The notes under the pieces were generated by a model. The model saw only the letters and a list, made by a program, of their open reading frames with translations, searched no databases and was not told where the DNA came from. A DNA stretch of 64,000 nucleotides, taken from the IMG/VR virus record IMGVR_UViG_3300025009_000009, positions 1 through 64,000 of that record. One strand, given 5' to 3'. Position numbers and translations under genes: made by a program. Below, in pieces: positions 44,279-53,748 of this stretch (within the stretch, counting starts at the first letter, position 1; each line of letters begins with the position of its first letter). This DNA is from a virus.

Positions 44279-46330
44279 CTAACTATTTGATATATTTGTC
44301 ATTCCTTCATTTGCTGTTAATGGTGCATTTTCAAAACCTTCAGGCATTCTTGGCTTTTGTAATGTTGTATCTTGTTGATTCAATGCCTGTTCTACTGGTG
44401 GTAGATTTTGGGGTGCTTCCATTTGTGATGGTGATGTTGTCTGTCCTGGATTTGGTTGGGTTATTGGTTGAACTATCGGTTGAATACCCATAGCTTGTAA
44501 CAACATAGGATCTGTATTTTTCCAAGTTTGAATATGTTCATTGATATGAGTTAATACTAGATTAACTAACTCAGCATCAGATTTTAATATAGTATCATTC
44601 AATACACCTCTATGACATTGAATATGTTTGGGGTGATTTTCTATAGCTAATACAATAGGTTTTGTTCCCATTAAGAAACCTTCGTTTTCACCACGTATTA
44701 AAAATTCCTCTTTTACAATATCTTCTGTACCCATTTCTAATTTACCAGTATGTATAATTGTTATGTATTGTTCTGGGGTAAGTGTGCCATATTGAAGTAA
44801 ATTATCAGCCATTTGTGCTCTACCAGCAAGTGTATTAGTTAAAGGATTTGCAACATCAACAATAACTCTATTTATAGAACGTAGGTCTTCTCCTTTAAAT
44901 TCTTTCATATACGACCTTCCAGATTTACCAACAATAGCCGCAATTCTTGGAGAGTTAGCAAAATCTTGAAGTATTTCAATTAAACAAATACCGACATTTT
45001 CAATTAAGTAAATATATTCTTGTTGTAAACCCGACATAAATTGTATAGCATTAGTTTGTACCATAGCCAATGCTGATCCAGAACGTAAAGATGCTTCTGG
45101 ATTTCCTCTAGCTGTTGAATTTATAGCCGATAGAGTTTCCATATCTTTAACATAACGATCCATTAAATTATACAATTCAGGAGCTGTTTTTGTTAAGTTT
45201 AAAGCTTCAGGTTTAGCACCACCTTGAGGGTTATAATCCATGATACTTAAACCATTAGCTAATTGTGTGACATCAATATTTGATCCACTAGGATTTAATA
45301 TTGTTTGTACACCAAAAGCAACGTTGTTACTTAATGCTGCTGAATTTAAACTATTATGTGCGTCCTGTATTGATAGTAAATCAAATAAAGGACTATATCC
45401 TAATGGTGTTCCTAGTATTCTTCCTGGATAAATTGGGAATACAGGTATCCTCCTATATGGTAGTTCACCCTCATGGAGTATTGCTTCTTCAGAAACAAAT
45501 AACATATATTTACCTTCAGGCATTGCCTCACTACGCCTGTGATAAAACTCTAACACAGATATATCATCAGTTTCATCTCCACTATATAAACCAACACGTA
45601 CTCTTTTCGAATGATCTTTCGATTCTATAGCCATTATTTCTTTTTCTAAATGTGGATACTTAGCGATCAAGTCATATCTATTTTTAAATGATCTAGTTAT
45701 AATCCAATCGAAATCTCTACCTTCTTTGGAAAGATCCATAACAACATCTAAAGCTGATAGAACATTAAATTCAACATCACCTTCATACTGTGGATCTGGT
45801 ATTTCTACTTTCTCTCCATTTTCTTGTAGTTCTTTGTATTCTTGTATTTCTTTTTTATTAGTTACTTCACCTAACATACCATTCCAAGACATTTTCATCC
45901 AACCCAAAGATGTAGATAATGCATATTCACATGCCATCTTTAAGTATTCTTCTAGTTTCTTTTCTCTCATATAATAGTCAAGTAGACCATTTCCTAGATA
46001 TGTCTGTGTAACCGATTTAAAGTCTGTATTTACTGCTCTACATTCCATTGCCGGTCTAGTTGATGTTGTCATAGTCAACATATGTCTAGCTATGTTTCTG
46101 AGATGATTAACTACTATCTGAGCTAGTTCTCCATCTTCACCAGCAAACGTAATTTGATGAGCTTCACCTATTGAATTATAGTATCCACCATAATATGCAG
46201 CATATAAATCTCTAAGTTTATCCATGAATCCACAAGAGTTAAGTGATCTATCCCATGATTCAATTTTAGATAACAAAGCTGAAGCACATTCTTTTGATTC
46301 TCTTGCTGCAAAATATTTATTATTTTCCAT
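44279..46330 (-). CDS. Portal protein
   Basis: 683 residues. The features are those of large podovirus portals: an N-terminal clip/stem region, a central DLLSIQDAHNSLNSAALSNNVA segment and SINSTARGNPEASLRSGSALAMVQ in the crown-side helices. It ends in a Pro/Gln-rich flexible tail. Twelve copies form the DNA-entry ring. It is followed by the scaffold and capsid genes. AAGGAT ribosome site. Confidence 0.85.
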   Translation of the reverse strand: MENNKYFAARESKECASALLSKIESWDRSLNSCGFMDKLRDLYAAYYGGYYNSIGEAHQITFAGEDGELAQIVVNHLRNIARHMLTMTTSTRPAMECRAVNTDFKSVTQTYLGNGLLDYYMREKKLEEYLKMACEYALSTSLGWMKMSWNGMLGEVTNKKEIQEYKELQENGEKVEIPDPQYEGDVEFNVLSALDVVMDLSKEGRDFDWIITRSFKNRYDLIAKYPHLEKEIMAIESKDHSKRVRVGLYSGDETDDISVLEFYHRRSEAMPEGKYMLFVSEEAILHEGELPYRRIPVFPIYPGRILGTPLGYSPLFDLLSIQDAHNSLNSAALSNNVAFGVQTILNPSGSNIDVTQLANGLSIMDYNPQGGAKPEALNLTKTAPELYNLMDRYVKDMETLSAINSTARGNPEASLRSGSALAMVQTNAIQFMSGLQQEYIYLIENVGICLIEILQDFANSPRIAAIVGKSGRSYMKEFKGEDLRSINRVIVDVANPLTNTLAGRAQMADNLLQYGTLTPEQYITIIHTGKLEMGTEDIVKEEFLIRGENEGFLMGTKPIVLAIENHPKHIQCHRGVLNDTILKSDAELVNLVLTHINEHIQTWKNTDPMLLQAMGIQPIVQPITQPNPGQTTSPSQMEAPQNLPPVEQALNQQDTTLQKPRMPEGFENAPLTANEGMTNISNS

Positions 46331-46343
46331 AAATCATCCTTAA

Positions 46344-47024
46344 TTAAGAAAACAAAGGTTTTTGAAAAGTTAAACCCCAAGCCGTATATACATCATTACC
46401 GTCTATTTTTCCACTAACTAATAAACCACCTGTCATTATTATTTTTATTTTATATCTTTCACCGCGATAGAAATCAAATTCTATAGCACAAGTTAATTGT
46501 GATACATTTTGTAAAGTATCTTTATAGTCTAAAACAAACCATTCTTCATCAGATTCTTCACCAACTTTAAATATACTTAACGTTACTGTACTAACATCAA
46601 GTAAAGATTTTAATTTCATTTGTAAGTCTAATAAATATATACCATCTCTAGGTATAACAAATTCGTCATTATCTGAATCATAATTACCATCTAAATCCCA
46701 AAGTACTCTAGATGATGTTACTGCGGTCCAAGAAGTTGATATGTTTTGATCTGTACCATTTTTATCAACAGCTAATGAAGAATAAAAATCAAAAGGATTC
46801 ATTCTATTCATATGTAGAATCGCCTTTTCATACGACAAATCTTCAACACCATCATTTAATATGACTGTACCATTTTCTAATCTAGTTAATACACTCTCAC
46901 TAGATAATAATTTGAACCATTGGTTTGATGGTACATCATATGATTCACCAGAAGGAATATCACTATTTAATATTTGTATAGTCTCTTCTGTATTATTTTT
47001 AAGTATCTTTTTCATCATAATCAT
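46344..47024 (-). CDS. Virion protein with C1q-like domain
   Basis: About 226 residues. The C-terminal half shows the strand pattern of a C1q/TNF jelly roll (FVIPRDGIYLLDLQMKL ... EFDFYRGERYKIKIIMTGG). It lies between terminase and portal, where head fibres and decoration proteins of this phage are encoded. The start is placed at 47024, which overlaps the previous stop (ATGA); the frame is open from 47045. Confidence 0.6.
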   Translation of the reverse strand: MIMMKKILKNNTEETIQILNSDIPSGESYDVPSNQWFKLLSSESVLTRLENGTVILNDGVEDLSYEKAILHMNRMNPFDFYSSLAVDKNGTDQNISTSWTAVTSSRVLWDLDGNYDSDNDEFVIPRDGIYLLDLQMKLKSLLDVSTVTLSIFKVGEESDEEWFVLDYKDTLQNVSQLTCAIEFDFYRGERYKIKIIMTGGLLVSGKIDGNDVYTAWGLTFQKPLFS

Positions 47025-47509
47025 ACTGGAACCCTCGAAACCCATAATGTTAAATCCATATCACTACAGTTAGTACCGTCATCTAAGTATTGAGCATATA
47101 CAACACTACCAGCATCAAAAGTATAATCTAGACCATTAACAAATCCATATCCATCGTTTGGGCTATCAACATCTAATGTATAAAAAATAGTTCCAGTTTT
47201 AGAAACTGATCTAAATTGTACTCTAAAAGATACATTTATAGTTTGATTAGACCAACTTATTTCGTTTATTTTGGTTTTAACAGCAAATACACAAAATGGT
47301 GTGTTTGGTAGTAATTCTGTTGGACCTAACCAATTATTATTACCAACAATACCGTTATATACACCTCTTATTCCTGCTCTAGGAAATCCTTCACCATATT
47401 GTTTAGATTCTTCTATTGCAGACTGAGTATCTGTGGAATTGAATCCATTTGTTGAATTATCAAATGGTGTAGATTTTGCTACTTGAGTTGGGTGTGTACG
47501 ATGTGTCAT
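47021..47509 (-). CDS. Virion-associated beta protein
   Basis: 162 residues. A polar N-terminus contains FDNSTNGFNSTDTQSAIEES, a linker sequence widespread in phage fibres and head appendages. A jelly-roll-like domain follows (VSFRVQFRSVSKTGTIFYTLDV). Overlaps by one nt with the upstream gene. Likely forms a head fibre with the neighbours. Confidence 0.6.
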   Translation of the reverse strand: MTHRTHPTQVAKSTPFDNSTNGFNSTDTQSAIEESKQYGEGFPRAGIRGVYNGIVGNNNWLGPTELLPNTPFCVFAVKTKINEISWSNQTINVSFRVQFRSVSKTGTIFYTLDVDSPNDGYGFVNGLDYTFDAGSVVYAQYLDDGTNCSDMDLTLWVSRVPV

Positions 47510-47802
47510 TATGCTACCTCTGTTATTCTAACATCAACAGTTCCAGTAGCTGTAATAACCCAAACCCTTAATTCTGGTCCAACTTCAAGTGGAAAAAATT
47601 GATTACTAAATATTTTAGTACCGTTAGATGTTGTAACACCATTACTATATCCGTAATAAATATCACCATTCAAAGGTTGAATTGTTATTATTTTACGTTC
47701 ACTTAATGGAGTTGTATCATAAACAACTTCTTGTGCTGTTGTTGTAACACTCAAAGCTTTATTATAGCCAGGACCATCCAGTTGTGAAAAATTTCCAGAC
47801 AT
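47509..47802 (-). CDS. Small beta virion protein
   Basis: 97 residues, all-beta (KALSVTTTAQEVVYDTTPLSERK ... YYGYSNGVTTSNGTKI ... TGTVDVRITEVA). It looks like a small capping or decoration protein of the type often found between portal and fibres. GGATA site before ATG. Confidence 0.6.
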   Translation of the reverse strand: MSGNFSQLDGPGYNKALSVTTTAQEVVYDTTPLSERKIITIQPLNGDIYYGYSNGVTTSNGTKIFSNQFFPLEVGPELRVWVITATGTVDVRITEVA

Positions 47803-47804
47803 AA

Positions 47805-48333
47805 TTATATCCTATTCCCTTTTTTCATATTTTCTATAGCAGGAAGATATTGTAAATTCCAAGGAACATGTAGTCCAGTAATATTTTTACCTTTTATCGG
47901 TATTATATGATCAACATGATATCCTTTTGGACAATTTTTATATATTAATTTTAATTCTTCTTTTTGTTCTTTTGTTATCCATTTTGGTTGAACTTTTTTG
48001 TTTCTTCTACTATTTTCTCTTACTTTTGCTCTAGAATTATCTATATCTAAATAATATTCTCTTTTAGAACGTTCTCTACTTTTTTGATGTGTTAATTCTA
48101 AATCTTCATAATAATATTTTTTTTGCATTAATTCTTCCTAATTCGCATATTCTATCTTTATTTTTTCTATAATATTTTCTTCTTCTAGAATTAACGTTGT
48201 CTTTTGTTTCTCTTATTCTATCTATTTTACATTTTCTACAATATGAACTTCTTCCAGATTTTTTTGCTCTATCAATACAAAAATCTTCTATATTTTTTTC
48301 TTGTTTACATTTAGGACAGAACTTAGTTGTCAT
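47805..48333 (-). pseudogene. HNH homing endonuclease broken by a frameshift
   Basis: Two frames form one protein. 48106-48333 has the N-terminal zinc finger (CPKCKQ...CRKCK) and runs to RINAKKILL. 47805-48128 continues with KKYYYEDLELTHQK and ends in the HNH core (YHVDHIIPIKG ... WNLQYLPAIENMKKGN). They overlap at an A8 run (48117-48124); with A7 the frame would read through as INAKKYYYEDL. It is either a decayed element, a real slippage site, or a base-call error. Confidence 0.8.
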
Positions 48334-48339
48334 ATATAA

Positions 48340-48555
48340 TTATTCTACCTTACTTTCTTTAGATTTAATAATTCGTTTAACTTCTAAAATATTAGCATCT
48401 AATTTAGGTATAAATTTAGTTTGAATATAACTAAGTAATTTGAAATAGTCGATTATATCTTGTGTTTTGAAATGATTGAATTCTGCTTTTTTAGCTATTG
48501 TATTTATAAATTCAATAAACTTTTCTTTGTCTTCTTCATTGAAATAATTTTCCAT
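48340..48555 (-). CDS. Small helical protein
   Basis: 71 residues, helical (EEDKEKFIEFINTIAKKAEFN...IKSKESKVE), with a good AAAGGAG ribosome site. It sits just before the broken HNH gene. No family recognised. Confidence 0.6.
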   Translation of the reverse strand: MENYFNEEDKEKFIEFINTIAKKAEFNHFKTQDIIDYFKLLSYIQTKFIPKLDANILEVKRIIKSKESKVE

Positions 48556-48587
48556 ATAAACTCCTTTTATATGAACAAGGGATTAGA

Positions 48588-48605
48588 GAGAGTATTTCTA
48601 CTCTC
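48588..48605 (-). terminator. Possible terminator hairpin
   Basis: A 7-bp stem GAGAGTA/TACTCTC with a 4-nt loop between the genes at 48626 and 48555. There is no strong U-tract, so termination is uncertain. Confidence 0.4.
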
Positions 48606-48625
48606 CCTTCCTACTTGTTATTGAA

Positions 48626-49537
48626 TTATGATAATTCCATGTGTCTAATTTCATGACCTAATGTTGCTGCTATCCATTGAACATCTACAGCAGCTCCTGC
48701 TCTTAGTTCCATAATGTTCGCTGGATCTAGTGGAAATCCGTTTGCTTGTGTAACTGAAGCACCACCAACAAATGCTCTTTTATTTGTATTATTAAAAATA
48801 TATAAATACTTTCTATTAGCTAATGCTGATGCAACAACAGATTCTCTAGTATCTGCAACATCTAGAGTATTAACATCATTTGCAATAGCTGTGTTAGCTA
48901 AAGCTGCATCATTAACAACTATTGAAGAATTGATGATATTAACATCTAATCCAGTATCAGCACCAACAACAGTAGAAGTGATAGATGTTCCTGCTCCGTC
49001 TTTAGTCCAAGAAGATACACTATCAGTAGCAGCAGCTAAGTCTCTAATATCCAAATCTGAAGCATCTACTGTAATTGAATTACCACCATCACCAATAACC
49101 CAAGGATCTGTTCCTTGATAAGCTGTAACACTATCAGATGTATATACTAAATCTCTAATGTCTAAATCTGAAGCAGTTACTGCTATTGAAGAATTAGAAA
49201 TATGAACATCTAATGCAATATCACTGTTTTCAGAAGTAGAAGTAAAATAATTAGTACCATCACCAAGTCTTACAGAATCTTCTGTATGATCTAAATCAAC
49301 ATCAATTTGAATATCACTAGAAGCAATGTTAACATCTAATGCATTACCGGTAGAAGTAATACCATTACCGGCACTATCAAATAAAGCCGATGCTGTATTC
49401 AACCATTCTTGAGAATTAATTGTTTGATGGTCAATTAACGTACCATCAGATGATCTTACATATGCACCAACGGAATCACTAGCTAATATAGTGTCAGCGT
49501 CGGTTACATCGAAAATTAGCTTTGTCTTCCAACCCAT
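48626..49537 (-). CDS. Repeat-rich head fibre-like protein
   Basis: 303 residues, acidic. It has several imperfect repeats of 'SNSSIAVTASDLDIRDL' type (about 120-220), a beta-helix-like pattern, and a folded C-terminus (AVDVQWIAATLGHEIRHMEL). AGGAGG ribosome site. Likely a trimeric head fibre. Confidence 0.6.
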   Translation of the reverse strand: MGWKTKLIFDVTDADTILASDSVGAYVRSSDGTLIDHQTINSQEWLNTASALFDSAGNGITSTGNALDVNIASSDIQIDVDLDHTEDSVRLGDGTNYFTSTSENSDIALDVHISNSSIAVTASDLDIRDLVYTSDSVTAYQGTDPWVIGDGGNSITVDASDLDIRDLAAATDSVSSWTKDGAGTSITSTVVGADTGLDVNIINSSIVVNDAALANTAIANDVNTLDVADTRESVVASALANRKYLYIFNNTNKRAFVGGASVTQANGFPLDPANIMELRAGAAVDVQWIAATLGHEIRHMELS

Positions 49538-49562
49538 AAAACCTCCTAAAAATTGTTAAAAT

Positions 49563-49588
49563 AATTATCTAGCTCCAACTAGATAATT
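49563..49588 (-). terminator. Terminator overlapping a stop codon
   Basis: A 10-bp stem AATTATCTAG/CTAGATAATT with a 6-nt loop, followed on the minus strand by ATTTT. The stop codon of the gene at 49569 lies inside the hairpin. Confidence 0.65.
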
Positions 49589-49967
49589 CTATAGTATCAT
49601 TTGCCTTGTTAGATCTAAAGTATACAACTATCGGAACAACTAATTTTAAATTATCTTCAGTCTTTAAATTTCCAGGACTTAATGTTGAAAATGTTGTTCC
49701 ACTTTCACCAATCTGAAAAGACCATTGTATCTCTCCAAATTTCCTTGATTTCCATTCAAATCTTTTAGTACCCAAAGGTATTGTAAAACTATATTCTGTA
49801 TTAGCTAGAGGTGCCGCTATATTTTGAGTTAAACCAGAATCAACTTCAATAGCTAAACTTATTTCACCTTGAATACGTACAGCAGTATTACCATCACCAT
49901 CGGTGGTAAACTTTTCAGACTCCTTTCTGTGAAGCCAGTTATTTAAATGATTGAAAACTCCCTTCAC
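49569..49967 (-). CDS. Virion-associated beta protein
   Basis: 132 residues. It starts with GTG: AGGAAGGATTTGTT precedes GTG-AAG-GGA, and no ATG is available. The protein is beta-rich (TSGLTQNIAAPLANTEYSFTIP-like) and resembles small capsid decoration proteins. It ends in the hairpin described at 49563. Confidence 0.55.
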   Translation of the reverse strand: MKGVFNHLNNWLHRKESEKFTTDGDGNTAVRIQGEISLAIEVDSGLTQNIAAPLANTEYSFTIPLGTKRFEWKSRKFGEIQWSFQIGESGTTFSTLSPGNLKTEDNLKLVVPIVVYFRSNKANDTIELSSWS

Positions 49968-49979
49968 AACAAATCCTTC

Positions 49980-50978
49980 CTAGATTATTTTTTCAATAGA
50001 AGATATTAATTTAGTAACTACATCATAATGTATTCTAACTTTCGCTACTAACCCTCCGATTTCTCCTATTTGTACAGATTTAATCATTCCATGTTCAGTA
50101 TTAACATCTGTAGTTATTGTTGCTACACCATATGTATTATTCTTTATTGTTACTTCATTCGTTCTATATGTAGCAATAAAATAATCTAATATATCTATAG
50201 CATTATTTGTTTTTTCAGCAATAGTGTTCTCATTATCACTTGATAAAATATTAACAATAATTGGTATACTACCTAGAGGTGATGGATCAACACCTAATCC
50301 ATCTAAATTATACCAAACGTGAAATTTAAACTCATCATTTGTTGTATATAAAAAAAAGTATTTATTATTAAGAGTGTTTAAACCTTTTTGTGATGATATA
50401 CCTAAACCACTTGTACCATTTGTTGCATCTGGTTTATCACCAACACTATTACTAGCTATAGTTGTCATACACCCAATATTAAGTGATGTAAATTCACTAT
50501 CTAAATTCATAACTTCTTTTAATCTAGAAGCTAATAAATTAGAATTATCTGATGAATATATAACAACTTCTAAATCTCTTAAAGCTCCAGTAACTGGATG
50601 TATTGATGTACCATTAAGATTAAACCATACACCAACAGATCCAACATCATCATATATTATGAAATATTTACCATCTAAATTTATACCAGTTTTACCATTA
50701 AAAGTAACTGTAGTAATTTCGCTTCTACCATCTGGTGTTCCTCTACATGAAATTAAAGTTTCATGAGCAATACCTTCACCATAAAAATTAATATATTCAA
50801 CTTCAAACGTTCCATCACTCATATCTTTATATTCATAACTAACTTTAACGTAACGTTTAGGAACAAAGTCATTGGCTAATATAACATCAAACGCTCTTTG
50901 TGTGTCGTTAAATGCAGTTTGAAGTGTTTGTCCTGGATCTAATACTGACAAACTATTTGGACTATTTTTAGAAAACAT
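49980..50978 (-). CDS. Virion protein with an internal duplication
   Basis: 332 residues with two copies of one domain (about residues 105-165 and 205-270). They share the pattern GKYFIIYDDVGSVGVWFNLNG / NKYFFLYTTNDEFKFHVWYNLDG and VVIYSSDNSNLLA / VNILSSDNENTIA. A third domain ends the protein. This is the first gene of a late transcript (site at 51018) but has only a weak ribosome site. Function unknown; probably a head-fibre or neck protein. Confidence 0.6.
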   Translation of the reverse strand: MFSKNSPNSLSVLDPGQTLQTAFNDTQRAFDVILANDFVPKRYVKVSYEYKDMSDGTFEVEYINFYGEGIAHETLISCRGTPDGRSEITTVTFNGKTGINLDGKYFIIYDDVGSVGVWFNLNGTSIHPVTGALRDLEVVIYSSDNSNLLASRLKEVMNLDSEFTSLNIGCMTTIASNSVGDKPDATNGTSGLGISSQKGLNTLNNKYFFLYTTNDEFKFHVWYNLDGLGVDPSPLGSIPIIVNILSSDNENTIAEKTNNAIDILDYFIATYRTNEVTIKNNTYGVATITTDVNTEHGMIKSVQIGEIGGLVAKVRIHYDVVTKLISSIEKII

Positions 50979-51017
50979 ATATTATATTCCAATAACATTA
51001 GTTGTTTAATTTAAACT

Positions 51018-51034
51018 ACATTAATACTTGATAA
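51018..51034 (-). promoter_or_regulatory. Late promoter motif (perfect copy)
   Basis: Minus strand TTATCAAGTATTAATGT, 17/17, directly after the terminase stop codon and about 40 nt before the next start. Confidence 0.75.
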
Positions 51035-53017
51035 TCATCTACGACGCTTAACTGTGAAAATGTCACGAATACTCTGTTGAACGTCCGTAAGTTGTTGTTT
51101 TTGTTTAGGAGAGTAGAATCCACCTTTAGGTAAATCGTAATCTTTAGGGTATGGATTTTTATGATAGTTGATGTTACGTATCAAATAAATCAATGCATCT
51201 AAACAGTCAAAATGTGAACCATCAGCAGCTTTCTCATATTTAGTTCTTGCTTTATTCCAAGTAGCATTCATTAAATGAAATATTAGGTTTATACATCTAG
51301 GATTTATCTTTAGTTTTTTACCAGAAACTTTCATACGTAAAGCGTTTATTTGTGCGTTTTTATCATCTTTTCTAGTTGGTATAAACGATAAGTTGTGTAA
51401 GTTATTAAAGTCTACGATAATTTGCCAACTAGTATCACATATCCTTGACTCTGGTAATTTGTCACCCCAAAGCATCTTTTCCTTTAATTTAATAGCATCA
51501 GCCATATCAATAGTTGTATATTCTTTACCATTGAATACTAATTCATCTTCAACAACAATTTCATCATTTCTAAAATCATAATACGCAAACAAAAAAGCTG
51601 TCCAATCTAGTATACCAAAGTCACCAGAAGTATAACATGTATAGTGTGCTGGTCGTTTCCATGTTTGTATTATGTCTTTCATTTTTTCATCAGTAGCTTC
51701 TGGTATAACTAATGAATTTGTGTCAGCTAATAATTTACATAAGTATTCTCTTTTAAAATCTATAGAATCTTTACCACCAACAGCATTAGCCATTTCTTCT
51801 ATTTCATATCCTTTAAATCTAGGACAATCATATATAGTTCTTCTGGTATATGCTTTTTTATAGTCAGCTTCTTTAATATATTTATTAAATGTATGTGCTG
51901 CTGAAGATGGTGGAGTTGAAATCATGATTGTTAATCTACGCTTAGACGTATTCATAGTTGGAAATAATACAGATTTATAATAGTAGTCAAATTCAGATGA
52001 ATCCATAAATCCACACTCATCCATGAATACCCTATCAAATCTTTGACCTCTAGCATTTTCAATATTACCAGAGTCTGTACCAATACAATGAATTTCAGAA
52101 CCATTATCAAATACGAATACGTTTTCTTGAGTATTAAATTTAGGTCTTAATTCTTTAGGACAATCTATACATATTTCATTGAAACGAGATTTAATTAATT
52201 TTCTAGCTTGATTCTGTCTAGGTAAAACGTAAGCTATTTTAAAGTTGGGATTACGAATACATTCTTCGATTGCTAATAAAGAAATTAGGAAAGAGTTATG
52301 AGTTACCAATCCATCACCAGTAAGATATAAATGTGTATCATTATCAACAGTAATATCCCAACATTGTTCCATTCTTCTATTTTCTTTTCTAACACTAACA
52401 GAATCTGTCACACCATTTACAACAGTTACTATTTTATCATACTCATTAAAATCTTTTAGTGGTTTCTCCAAAAGATTACCTTCACCATTTTTAACTAACC
52501 AGTAATGTTCATCAGTACAACCAGCTAAAACTTTACCATTACCAACTAAATCAAATACTTCTTCAACACCACAATCTATTTTATCAACAACTTTAGTTGG
52601 ACTTACACTACCGTCTTTATTATATCCATAAATAATATCACCAATATTAATATCTTTGATTAACTTTGGTCCAGTTTCTGTGATGACGTAAGTACTTGAA
52701 TTTATTGACTTTCCAGTTTGTCTTGAGAGGCACCATACTAACAAATTATTCTTAGTAGTATGGTAATTTTCATATAAACTTTTCTGATTACTATCCAACT
52801 TCCAATGAAGTACTCCTCTTTTCCACAATTTAACAGCAGCTTCTCTTTGTAATCTCTGTTTTTTAGCATCAGGTTTAGTTGTACCTTTAGGTCTACCTCT
52901 AGGTACAATCTTGACTAAATCTTCTTCAGTATTTATTATTTTACTATCAACAACAGGTTCTTTATCCTCAACAACTTCTTCTATGATAGTTTTATCTCCA
53001 CTATTCATCATCTTCAC
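51035..53017 (-). CDS. Large terminase subunit with a mini-intein in Walker A
   Basis: 660 residues before splicing and 522 after. The Walker A motif CLSRQTGK-S is split after GK by residues 104-241 (see intein). After the intein come FLISLLAIEE, the Walker B FMDEC (331-335), and a C-terminal RNase H-fold nuclease (SGDFGILDWTAF ... SRICDTSW ... DGSHFDCLDALIYL). It drives packaging and cuts the concatemer. The frame opens at GTG 53017; AGGTG fits the ATG at 53008 better, so the start is uncertain by three codons. Confidence 0.92.
   Translation of the reverse strand: MKMMNSGDKTIIEEVVEDKEPVVDSKIINTEEDLVKIVPRGRPKGTTKPDAKKQRLQREAAVKLWKRGVLHWKLDSNQKSLYENYHTTKNNLLVWCLSRQTGKSINSSTYVITETGPKLIKDINIGDIIYGYNKDGSVSPTKVVDKIDCGVEEVFDLVGNGKVLAGCTDEHYWLVKNGEGNLLEKPLKDFNEYDKIVTVVNGVTDSVSVRKENRRMEQCWDITVDNDTHLYLTGDGLVTHNSFLISLLAIEECIRNPNFKIAYVLPRQNQARKLIKSRFNEICIDCPKELRPKFNTQENVFVFDNGSEIHCIGTDSGNIENARGQRFDRVFMDECGFMDSSEFDYYYKSVLFPTMNTSKRRLTIMISTPPSSAAHTFNKYIKEADYKKAYTRRTIYDCPRFKGYEIEEMANAVGGKDSIDFKREYLCKLLADTNSLVIPEATDEKMKDIIQTWKRPAHYTCYTSGDFGILDWTAFLFAYYDFRNDEIVVEDELVFNGKEYTTIDMADAIKLKEKMLWGDKLPESRICDTSWQIIVDFNNLHNLSFIPTRKDDKNAQINALRMKVSGKKLKINPRCINLIFHLMNATWNKARTKYEKAADGSHFDCLDALIYLIRNINYHKNPYPKDYDLPKGGFYSPKQKQQLTDVQQSIRDIFTVKRRR
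52295..52708 (-). mobile_element. Mini-intein in the terminase Walker A motif
   Basis: 138 residues (terminase 104-241). Block A is SINSSTYVITETG with Ser1, block B GCTDEHYW has the TxxH signature (T168, H171), block F is CWDITVDNDTHLYL, and block G is LVTHN followed by Ser+1. No endonuclease domain is inserted. Splicing restores CLSRQTGK-SFLIS, a normal P-loop. Insertion in the catalytic P-loop of a terminase is typical for inteins. Confidence 0.93.
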
Positions 53018-53435
53018 CTGAAACTATGCGCAATAAATCAGCAGTAGCTTCTTGTTTATCTTCCTTGGATAGTTTAGGAAGCTTATCACCATTCTTTAAA
53101 GCTACATATGCTTTTATAAGTACGTCAAATTTACGCAAATCAGCCCCTTCTAAGCGTTCTCCTTGCATGACTATACCATCATGCATCCTTTTGAATTCAA
53201 CCTCAATAATCTCCATTTGGTGGCTTCTACGAGCCAGTATACCTTCTTCCTGCTTTGGTTGAATTGATGGAACACTACTATTTTTTAGTAACTCTTCTAA
53301 ATGTTTGACTTTCTCTTCTAAGTCATCAATATAATTCTTTGCTTCAAAAAGCATATTACATGCTTTCTCAGCAAATTCCTTAGAATTCATTTCATTTTTC
53401 AATTGCTCTAGATTTAGTATATTTAATGTATCCAT
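53001..53435 (-). CDS. Putative small terminase subunit
   Basis: 144 residues, helical, with a central coiled coil (YIDDLEEKVKHLEELLKN) and a charged C-terminus (DKQEATADLLRIVSGEDDE). Its stop overlaps the start of the large terminase, the normal place of TerS. No HTH is obvious, so the assignment rests mainly on position. Confidence 0.55.
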   Translation of the reverse strand: MDTLNILNLEQLKNEMNSKEFAEKACNMLFEAKNYIDDLEEKVKHLEELLKNSSVPSIQPKQEEGILARRSHQMEIIEVEFKRMHDGIVMQGERLEGADLRKFDVLIKAYVALKNGDKLPKLSKEDKQEATADLLRIVSGEDDE

Positions 53436-53437
53436 AT

Positions 53438-53725
53438 CTATTTTCTCTTCGATTGTTGAAACTCTAGATTAACTCTAGCTAGTTTACTTTTAATATCGTT
53501 TATCTCTTCTCTAGTACTTTCTTTAAAGTCTTCTTCAGTTTCTATCTTACGTTTATTATCCATCCAATAAATAAAACAATAAACACCACCTAACACTAAA
53601 AGATTAGCTGCTGTTTGTAATGTTGGTTGAATCAATAGTAATTTAATAACAAAGAGTACATAGACACTTAAAAGATAGTGTTTGAAACTAGATAAAAATA
53701 ACCATATCCGTTTTAAATAATTCAT
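53438..53725 (-). CDS. Membrane protein, first gene of the late region
   Basis: 95 residues with two membrane segments (KHYLLSVYVLFVIKLLLI and AANLLVLGGVYCFIYW) and a charged C-terminal helix. Two segments with a charged tail are holin-like. AAAGGAG ribosome site. It is the gene closest to the divergent control region. Confidence 0.55.
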   Translation of the reverse strand: MNYLKRIWLFLSSFKHYLLSVYVLFVIKLLLIQPTLQTAANLLVLGGVYCFIYWMDNKRKIETEEDFKESTREEINDIKSKLARVNLEFQQSKRK

Positions 53726-53748
53726 AAAACTCCTTTTTTATGATATAA

